Shown piece by piece: positions 1-4,639 of a stretch of DNA of 7,185 nucleotides. The translations under genes were made by a program, and so were the position numbers. Under the pieces are notes generated by a model. The model searched no databases, had not been told where the DNA came from, and worked only from the letters and a program-made list of their open reading frames with translations. The stretch comes from Bacteroidetes bacterium UBA7368 (GTDB taxonomy: Bacteria; Bacteroidota; Rhodothermia; Rhodothermales; UBA10348). Each line of letters opens with the position of its first letter. The first letter of the stretch is position 1. The stretch spans positions 1-7,185 of the forward strand of contig DKOG01000018.1 in NCBI GenBank assembly GCA_002469915.1, read 5' to 3'.

Positions 1-134
1 CCAAACCAACCCTCTAAATCAACACCGTTAAACAGGGCGGTAAAGCCTTCTGGAGGAATGTTCTGGGCGCTTGCGTTGAGAGAAAGGACGACAGAAAAAA
101 ACCCGGCCACGAAAATGAGCATCAGAGAGCGCAT
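1..134 (-). CDS. Exported DUF1080 (3-keto-disaccharide hydrolase-like) protein, 5' fragment
   Basis: Only the first 44 codons lie in the window, read right to left from the ATG at 134-132; the gene runs off the left edge. The first 23 residues form a signal peptide: Met-Arg start, hydrophobic core LMLIFVAGFFSVVLSL, then a signal peptidase I site NASA|Q. The mature protein opens with the motif GFTALFNGVDLEGW, which matches the classical start of DUF1080 domains (GFxxLFNGkdLxGW). These are concanavalin-like beta-sandwich proteins, named 3-keto-disaccharide hydrolase in Pfam, found in the envelope of glycan-using Bacteroidota, Planctomycetota and relatives. No good Shine-Dalgarno precedes the ATG; CAAACC lies directly upstream. 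The catalytic part is outside the window, so the exact substrate is unknown. The family call rests on one motif plus the signal peptide. Confidence 0.82.
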   Translation of the reverse strand, partial: MRSLMLIFVAGFFSVVLSLNASAQNIPPEGFTALFNGVDLEGWF

Positions 135-476
135 GGTTTGAACGTATTGAGTGTATGGTCCGTGCAGAAGAGGAGGTCACAACACCGAAAAAAGCTTGTT
201 CCGCCTTCGGCTCCTATTTTACGCATTCCGTCATTGGTTCGCAGTGCTCTCGAAGTTTCCTTTCAACGCTGTCTCATGACATTTGGATAAGGAAATGCTC
301 ATTCCTAGGTATGACTTTTCTGCCTTGCGGTTAGCGTTTTGGTTGGTCATACTGATTTGGAGGCCTCATTTAGAGCAAGGCCGATGTCGTCGGTCTCGGA
401 ACGTGAGTCATGTTCGACTCTTTGGTGTTTTATATCTCCTGAATACGATCTCACAACCCGATCCTAAAAAGCTACT
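135..476. other. Divergent intergenic region, 342 bp
   Basis: This lies between the minus-strand DUF1080 gene and the plus-strand membrane protein at 477, so it should hold promoters for both. I found no convincing -35/-10 pair or Bacteroidota -33/-7 pair. A TAAAAT hexamer can be read on the minus strand near 217-222 without a good partner. A 65-codon frame (TTG at 283 to TGA at 480) overlaps the next start codon as ATGA, but its translation is arginine-rich, has no domain-like pattern and no ribosome site, so I do not call it a gene. A short GAGTC/GACTC hairpin at 405-420 is within what chance gives. Confidence 0.5.
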
Positions 477-1307
477 ATGAAATTCAACGAAGAGGAAGTC
501 GGTAGTCTCATTCAGCGGGCCTCTGAGCTACACGAACGATCGTTGGACGATAGTCAACACAACCTGACGTTATCTGAAACTGAGTCGATTGCCGATGAAT
601 TGGGTATTCCATCCAGGTTTCTAATTGAAGCTGCGTTAGAAAAGAAGGAAGGAAATCCGGAGTCCTCGTTTAGTTTTTGGGGCGCTCCTTTTCAGGTTGA
701 TCAAACAGCTTTGGTGGAAGGAGCGGTATCGGATGAGCAATGGAATGAGGCCCTATCTGAATTGCAGGAATTCAGCGGTAAGAGTGGGAAGTCCGAGATG
801 GTTGGAGCTACCAGAAGATGGTCGCACATCGTAGGAGAGGGGGAATCGGGGATTAATTTTGAGGAACTCACGGTTTCCATGAGGCCTGTAAAAGGGAAGA
901 CATCGATCCGGATCCACAAGGGTTACAAAGGGGCGGTGGCCATGTACATCGCGGCATTTGGCCTGACCTCTTTCCTGACTCTTATGGTCGCACATTCGTT
1001 ACCAGATATATCCAAGATCTCTGAGCTCATTTATGCAGGAATGGTAGGGTCCTTGTCGCTAGGAGGTGTGAGAGCCATGATTTCCGTATCCGCTCGTAGG
1101 TTTCGCCAACAGTTGACAGAATTGTCAACTAGACTTGAGCAAGCAGTAGCGCCTAAAAAAGCTACATCATCAAGCATCAACGACGAACAAGGCTCTATTC
1201 GGGCGGACGCTGAATTACCACACCAATCGATACTTGATGAAAGGGATGTTGCGGACCAGACGCCAGAAACCGTTGTTCAAGAGAGAAAGCGAGAAAAGAA
1301 TAGTTAA
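477..1307 (+). CDS. Two-TM membrane protein with N-terminal helical domain, unknown function
   Basis: I do not recognise a named family. The 276-residue product has four parts. Residues 5-56 form an acidic helical segment (RASELHERSL, then LTLSETESIADELGIPSRFLIEA) that resembles the small 'classifier' helices at the front of many membrane-associated proteins of this phylum. Residues 68-150 look like a beta-rich cytoplasmic domain. Two transmembrane helices follow at about 153-173 and 181-203, then a basic stretch (ARRFRQQ) and a charged, probably disordered tail (220-276). By the positive-inside rule both ends should be cytoplasmic. The ATG follows an A-rich stretch (CCTAAAAAGCTACT) with no Shine-Dalgarno. 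The next gene starts 126 bp downstream, so co-transcription is possible but not shown. That it is a real coding gene is well supported by its domain-like pattern; any function is open. Confidence 0.8.
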   Translation: MKFNEEEVGSLIQRASELHERSLDDSQHNLTLSETESIADELGIPSRFLIEAALEKKEGNPESSFSFWGAPFQVDQTALVEGAVSDEQWNEALSELQEFSGKSGKSEMVGATRRWSHIVGEGESGINFEELTVSMRPVKGKTSIRIHKGYKGAVAMYIAAFGLTSFLTLMVAHSLPDISKISELIYAGMVGSLSLGGVRAMISVSARRFRQQLTELSTRLEQAVAPKKATSSSINDEQGSIRADAELPHQSILDERDVADQTPETVVQERKREKNS

Positions 1308-1329
1308 CTATTGCTGCCTCTGTATTGGA

Positions 1330-1357
1330 TTGGCCGTTGCTCATCATGGCTTATAAT
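1330..1357 (+). promoter_or_regulatory. Possible sigma70-like promoter for the 1434 gene
   Basis: A perfect TATAAT at 1352-1357 lies 16 bp downstream of TTGGCC at 1330-1335, which matches four of six bases of TTGACA. It sits 76 bp before the ATG at 1434. Many Bacteroidota use a different primary-sigma consensus (-33 TTG, -7 TAnnTTTG), so in this lineage the match may mean little. Confidence 0.25.
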
Positions 1358-1433
1358 CACCGCATAAACTGCTCATGTATCGTTTGGCCTTGAGTGGTAT
1401 GCTTTTACCTCATTCACTTCAAGAGGCAGTAAT

Positions 1434-2003
1434 ATGTCGAGTCGCTCTGAGAACGTTGGATCACATCGAAGTAGGTCACTGAGAAAAGCCTATTGGGCGG
1501 GAGCCATTATACTTTTGCTCGTACCCTTGATTGCCATGCAGTTCACCGATGAAGTGAATTGGGATGTAGCCGATTTTGTGATATTCGGTGTTCTTCTTTT
1601 CGGTGTAGGTATCACCTATGAGCTAGCAGCTCGAAAAACGGGTAACGCTGCTTTCAAGACCGCCATCGGCCTCGCCTTATTTGCCGCTTTTTTGCAATTC
1701 TGGATGAACGGAGCCGTGGGTATCATTGGATCGGAGGACAACGACGTTAACCTCATGTTTTACGGTGTCTTGCTGATTGCGTTGATTGGTTTTCTAGTCT
1801 CACGATTCGATCCCCTCAAGCTAGCTATCGCCATGCGCATCACAGCTGGTGCTCAGGCTCTTGTATTCGTAATTGCGCTAGTCATGGGGTGGGGTTTTAC
1901 CGGCCCACTAACGGCCTTTTTCATGGCTATGTGGTTGGGGGCGGCTAGACTATTTCAGAAAGCAGGACGTGACGCGGAACGCGCAAAAATCGCAAGAGAT
2001 TAG
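1434..2003 (+). CDS. Multi-pass integral membrane protein, conserved but uncharacterised
   Basis: The 189-residue product is almost entirely membrane helices: about 20-36, 46-65, 74-96, 105-123, 134-151 and a possible sixth at 155-172. A basic N-terminus (RSRSLRK) and a basic, charged C-terminus (GRDAERAKIARD) suggest both ends face the cytoplasm. The loop between helices 3 and 4 carries the motif FWMNGAVGIIGSEDN, which from general knowledge recurs in an uncharacterised family of small membrane proteins in several phyla; I cannot name an activity. The start is backed by AGAGG at 1422-1426, seven bases before the ATG, one of the better ribosome sites in the window. It ends tail to tail with a regulator remnant on the other strand, overlapping its last codons by 4 bp. 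The pattern of a true membrane protein is clear; the role is unknown. Confidence 0.85.
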   Translation: MSSRSENVGSHRSRSLRKAYWAGAIILLLVPLIAMQFTDEVNWDVADFVIFGVLLFGVGITYELAARKTGNAAFKTAIGLALFAAFLQFWMNGAVGIIGSEDNDVNLMFYGVLLIALIGFLVSRFDPLKLAIAMRITAGAQALVFVIALVMGWGFTGPLTAFFMAMWLGAARLFQKAGRDAERAKIARD

Positions 2004-2190
2004 GCTGAGGCGAGGAGCGAAGGTAATCTGTTATATCGAATCAGCGCTTTTAATGTGAAGGAAATCTGTTGGAAATGGGCTTTGAGACACTCTAGTTCAC
2101 GTCTAACACAATGCATACTCCGAGGGCTTACCGCGTTGTCCTCGAGCACCTTTCGGATCTCTTTTATGCCTTGAGGTAACGCGCTGTCTC

Positions 2191-2220
2191 TCACAACGAC
2201 GTCACTAACAACGACGTCAC
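2191..2220. repeat. 15-bp tandem duplication inside the regulator remnant
   Basis: Two adjacent 15-mers, TCACAACGACGTCAC (2191-2205) and TAACAACGACGTCAC (2206-2220), differ at one base. On the minus strand they add DVVVR between VWSDVVVSD and DSAL, where other winged-helix domains of this type go straight on (xVWxDVVVSDSAL). This fits a slippage event that kept the frame but lengthened a loop between two helices. Confidence 0.8.
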
Positions 2221-2259
2221 TCCATACCTTGTCAAACAGACGCTCTTTACTGACCAACT

Positions 2260-2288
2260 GCTCATTCTCTTGAATCAAGAGAATGAGC
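2260..2288. repeat. Perfect 29-bp palindrome (14-bp arms, 1-bp centre)
   Basis: GCTCATTCTCTTGA at 2260-2273 and its exact reverse complement TCAAGAGAATGAGC at 2275-2288 flank a single A at 2274. Pairing stops at 2259/2289. It overlaps the codons for LILLIQENE of the regulator remnant. No T-run follows on either strand, so it is not a standard intrinsic terminator. Confidence 0.95.
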
Positions 2289-2392
2289 GTAGATAAATAC
2301 CGGTTGTTCAGATTAACGCGCGATCCGTCCTTCCAAAGTTGACGATCGGATACGTCGAGTAGCTGCCCGACGAGTGCGGTGAGGTGTATACG

Positions 2393-2537
2393 TTATGTTT
2401 TTGGGCACGATCACGCAACTCGTACTTCGTGCGGGAGTAGTATTATCTGCGTGAGGAGACATTTGAAGCGGAGAATAGATGCTTCGAGCAGCTTCTTCTA
2501 AAACCGAGTTAGATAGATTTCAACCCTACTAAAATAT
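2393..2537. other. Intergenic stretch before the lipase gene
   Basis: This holds the region upstream of the lipase and the lost 5' end of the regulator remnant. No confident promoter was found. GCACGA (2404-2409) and TCGTGC (2426-2431) could pair as a 6-bp stem, which chance allows. A 17-codon frame from ATG 2479 to TAA 2530-2532 shows no ribosome site or recognisable peptide. Confidence 0.4.
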
Positions 2538-3275
2538 GTGTTAGCGGCGCTCCTGTTCGTTTCTCAAACGGGATGGCCTCGTCATGTTTCGGCTCAAGAC
2601 GTCACTGAACAAAGAACAATCGTGCTATTGCATGGTCTTTCTCGTCGAGCAGGATCGATGAATCGGATGGAGCAAGCACTCCAGGAAAAAGGCTTTCGGA
2701 CCTGTAATATTAGCTATCCATCGACTCGTCATAAAATCGAAGTCCTAGCTAAAGATCACGTATTACCCGAGATCGAGGCATGTGTAGGTGATCGAGATAC
2801 CACCCTTGATTTTGTTACCCATTCAATGGGTGGCATCCTTGTGCGGTATCTGGCTGAGCATCAGTTGGTTAATCCAGTGGGGCGTGTCGTCATGCTGAGC
2901 CCGCCGAATCAGGGAAGCGAAGTGGTAGACCGATTAGGCGAAAACTGGTTGTTTAATTTGGTCAATGGACCTGCAGGAAAGGAGCTGGGAACGGACGATT
3001 CTAGCATGCCTCTGCAATTAGGTCCAGCCGGGTTTGAGCTGGGAGTCATCACGGGAAATAGGACGATTAATCTGTTTCTGTCCATGATGATAGATGGAAG
3101 TGATGATGGCAAGGTCTCAGTCAAACGCGCAGCGGTTGATGGAATGCAGGACATGATTGTCTTGCCCACCGCACATCCATTCATCATGAAGAATCGGCGC
3201 TCCATCTCTCAGACCCTTTATTTCCTCGAGAATGGCGTCTTTCAGCGCACTCTCAGTCTGGGTGCTTCGCAATGA
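2538..3275 (+). CDS. Secreted alpha/beta-hydrolase, lipase/esterase type
   Basis: The product (245 residues from GTG 2538) has the alpha/beta-hydrolase hallmarks of a bacterial esterase or triacylglycerol lipase. TIVLLHGLSR (27-36) gives the oxyanion-hole strand and HG motif. THSMGG (94-99) is the nucleophile elbow, with Ser96 as nucleophile. Asp189 or Asp190 in SDDGKVSV is the likely acid, and His213 in TAHPF the catalytic base. It should hydrolyse carboxyl esters, probably outside the inner membrane, because VSA|Q at residues 17-20 is a good signal peptidase site. The N-terminus is odd: from GTG the signal peptide has no positive charge before its core. The upstream in-frame codons (back to a TAG at 2514-2516) add a lysine but contain no standard start, and the nearby ATG at 2536 is out of frame. 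Either a rare start is used, or a small change has damaged the 5' end. The acyl substrate is unknown. Confidence 0.82.
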   Translation: MLAALLFVSQTGWPRHVSAQDVTEQRTIVLLHGLSRRAGSMNRMEQALQEKGFRTCNISYPSTRHKIEVLAKDHVLPEIEACVGDRDTTLDFVTHSMGGILVRYLAEHQLVNPVGRVVMLSPPNQGSEVVDRLGENWLFNLVNGPAGKELGTDDSSMPLQLGPAGFELGVITGNRTINLFLSMMIDGSDDGKVSVKRAAVDGMQDMIVLPTAHPFIMKNRRSISQTLYFLENGVFQRTLSLGASQ

Positions 3276-3353
3276 AAAAGGGATAAGAGCGCCAATAATC
3301 GCAAGCTAACCGAGCACATAGCGCACGTCTCGATACGTGAGGCACAATCAAGC

Positions 3354-4433
3354 ATGGACAAAATCGTGAAAAAAGTCTTCGTTTCGGGTTGTTATGATGC
3401 TTTGCATGGTGGGCATGTGGAGTTTTTTAGACAGGCAAAAGCTCTAGGAGATCATCTAACGGTCTGCGTTCCAAGTGATGACGTGTTGCTAATGTATAAA
3501 AAGCGTCTTCCTTGGATTCCGCTAGATCACAAGATGAGTATTTTGAGTGCACTCGAACCCGTGGATGAAGTGATCGTGGGGAGTGATCCCGATCCCGCAC
3601 TCAATTTTAGAACTGAGTTCTCACGCATCAAACCTGCAATTCTGGCCGTTACGCAAGACGATCAGTATGAGGACGTAAAACGCACGTTGTGTGCCGAAGT
3701 GGGCGCTTCCTATGTAAGCCTTCCAAAAAGTCTAGGTTACGAACCGGTTTCGACGACCGAGATTCGAAATAAGGTTTCAGCCGTGACTGAAGCCCCCTTA
3801 AGGGTCGATTTTGCCGGAGGATGGTTGGATGTACCACGGTTTTCCAGAGAAGGCGCGTACATCGTAAACTGTTCGATCACCCCGAAAGTTAGCCTGAGCA
3901 ATTGGCCCTACGAACAGCGATCAGGAGTAGGGGGATCCGGAGCTTGGGCGCTTCTTCAAGGGAAAGACGCCGTTTCGGCCGAACTGGGTAATCTTGTAGG
4001 TTGGCAGGATCCGGCCGTAATCATGGAAACAGGATTATGCGTCTGGAGGTCGGGACCGAAGCCCATCCTAGATTTGAAAGTGAATCCGGATTTCCTTCAA
4101 GGTAAAATGGCGCTTTTCTGGACAGGCGTGCAGCATGAAACCCGAGAACTGGCCAACATGGAGAGGGATTATGACCTGTTGGTTAAGGGTGCAGCAATCG
4201 GTAGGCGAGCTGTTCTATCTCAAGACCTGAACCTATTAGCAGAAGCTGTTAATCTGACTCACGAGGTCCAGTTAAAGGAAGGCATGGATCCGTTGCCGTC
4301 TTTTGGAGAGGTGGCCAAGAAATACTGCGGAAGTGGCCACGGAGGATATGCCGTGTACCTTTTTGACCACCAACGTCCTGAAGGGACCAACTGGATGGCT
4401 ATTGAGCCCTATTTAGGGCAATTCCCGAGTTAG
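3354..4433 (+). CDS. Bifunctional nucleotidyltransferase / GHMP sugar kinase fusion
   Basis: Two enzyme domains are fused in 359 residues. Residues 6-142 form a cytidylyltransferase-like HIGH-fold domain: SGCYDALHGGHVEFF carries the HxGH nucleotide-binding motif (His18, His21), and STTEIR (133-138) is the C-terminal phosphate-binding motif of this superfamily. Residues 146-359 are a GHMP kinase: motif 1 APLRVDFAGGWLDVP (147-161), motif 2 glycine loop SGVGGSGA (190-197), GWQDPA (216-221) with Asp219 as likely catalytic base by analogy with GxQDxY in heptose kinases, and motif 3 CGSGHGGYAV (325-334). The expected job is to phosphorylate a sugar and then transfer CMP or AMP to it, giving an activated sugar in the cytoplasm, in the way HldE and FKP pair two steps with other folds. 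The substrate cannot be inferred. The kinase half is short: motifs 1 and 2 are only about 30 residues apart, against roughly 80-100 in typical GHMP kinases. No clear Shine-Dalgarno precedes the ATG. Confidence 0.88.
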   Translation: MDKIVKKVFVSGCYDALHGGHVEFFRQAKALGDHLTVCVPSDDVLLMYKKRLPWIPLDHKMSILSALEPVDEVIVGSDPDPALNFRTEFSRIKPAILAVTQDDQYEDVKRTLCAEVGASYVSLPKSLGYEPVSTTEIRNKVSAVTEAPLRVDFAGGWLDVPRFSREGAYIVNCSITPKVSLSNWPYEQRSGVGGSGAWALLQGKDAVSAELGNLVGWQDPAVIMETGLCVWRSGPKPILDLKVNPDFLQGKMALFWTGVQHETRELANMERDYDLLVKGAAIGRRAVLSQDLNLLAEAVNLTHEVQLKEGMDPLPSFGEVAKKYCGSGHGGYAVYLFDHQRPEGTNWMAIEPYLGQFPS

Positions 4434-4462
4434 AAGTGACAACTCTTGGGTTCGAGCTCGGG
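4406..4462. repeat. Cluster of short inverted repeats at the 3' end of the fusion gene
   Basis: GCCCTA (4406-4411) and TAGGGC (4414-4419) face each other across two bases within the last codons. GAGTT (4427-4431) pairs with AACTC (4441-4445) across the stop codon, with CCC/GGG extending it past a 2-nt bulge. CCCGAG (4424-4429) can instead pair with CTCGGG (4457-4462). Together they might form transcript-end hairpins, but there is no U-run, so a terminator is not shown. Confidence 0.3.
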
Positions 4463-4476
4463 ATGGGTAAGTTGCG

Positions 4477-4555
4477 TGAAACGAAGTCGTGAAAAGGAGC
4501 TCAATCCTCACGTCTTGTTTCTGAAAACAGAGAAGATTGGGTTTGATTCGTTTCA
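4477..4555 (+). ncRNA. Candidate three-helix leader RNA upstream of the GH5 gene
   Basis: A perfect 9-bp helix can form between TGAAACGAA (4477-4485) and TTCGTTTCA (4547-4555). Inside it lie two further hairpins. The first joins CGTGA (4488-4492) to TCACG (4508-4512), extended by GGA (4496-4498) with TCC (4505-4507) past an AAA bulge. The second joins TTTCTG (4518-4523) to CAGAGA (4528-4533), with one G-T wobble and an AAAA loop. The outcome is a three-way junction 85 bases before the preferred GH5 start. It matches no riboswitch class I can name, and could be a cis-acting leader or accidental pairing. Confidence 0.3.
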
Positions 4556-4639
4556 GGGTAGTAGAGGGTTGCTGGGTCGGTATTATTTTGACTGCCGATA
4601 GCGTGTAAGATGGACCATACACCAGATAGGGTGTCTGCA

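Larger units (their letters stand above)
2000..2392 (-). pseudogene. Decayed OmpR/CadC-type winged-helix regulator domain
   Basis: The minus-strand frame from 2392 down to the TAA at 2002-2000 reads as a Trans_reg_C winged-helix domain: LLDVSDRQLWKDG (opening beta strands), then NNRYLSTLILLIQENEQLVS and KERLFDKVWSDVVVSD (helices), then DSALPQGIKEIRKVLEDN (recognition helix) and SPRSMHCVRR. Intact relatives end this domain with a wing such as ETVPxxGYRF, which is missing here. Family members usually sit at the N-terminus of larger regulators with TPR, TolB-like or membrane parts; nothing like that follows. A TAA at 2395-2393 blocks the frame upstream, and no ATG, GTG or TTG occurs before the TTG at 2278, which lies inside the domain and would omit its first strands. 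Between helix motifs there are five extra residues (DVVVR) created by a 15-bp tandem duplication. I read this as a broken gene. The alternative, a short functional DNA-binding protein from TTG 2278, is less likely. Confidence 0.7.

Noticed and set aside
283..480. 65-codon frame with a TTG start that overlaps the next gene's ATG as ATGA
   Set aside because: The overlap looks like translational coupling, but the peptide has no domain pattern, many arginines and tryptophans, no ribosome site and a weak start codon.
1111..1130. AGTTGACA and TGTCAACT inverted repeat with a 4-base centre
   Set aside because: Eight-base arms are about what a window of this size yields by chance, and the site lies within well-formed coding sequence.
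1310..1433. ATTGCTGCCTCT (1310-1321) facing AGAGGCAGTAAT (1422-1433) across the gap between the two membrane-protein genes
   Set aside because: There is one mismatch and about 100 bases between the arms. The right arm includes the ribosome site of the 1434 gene, so sequestration is conceivable, but nothing else supports it.
2000..2540. Mobile-element scar around the regulator remnant
   Set aside because: No transposase fragment, terminal inverted repeats with flanking target duplications, or attachment site was found; decay in place explains it.
3306..3345. CACGT/ACGTG short hairpin before the fusion gene
   Set aside because: A 5-bp stem with a 6-base loop is too common to call regulatory.
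4558..4597. TATTAT at 4581-4586 and TTATTTTG at 4583-4590 as promoter elements for the GH5 gene
   Set aside because: Neither the sigma70 -35 nor the Bacteroidota -33 TTG is found at the right spacing upstream.
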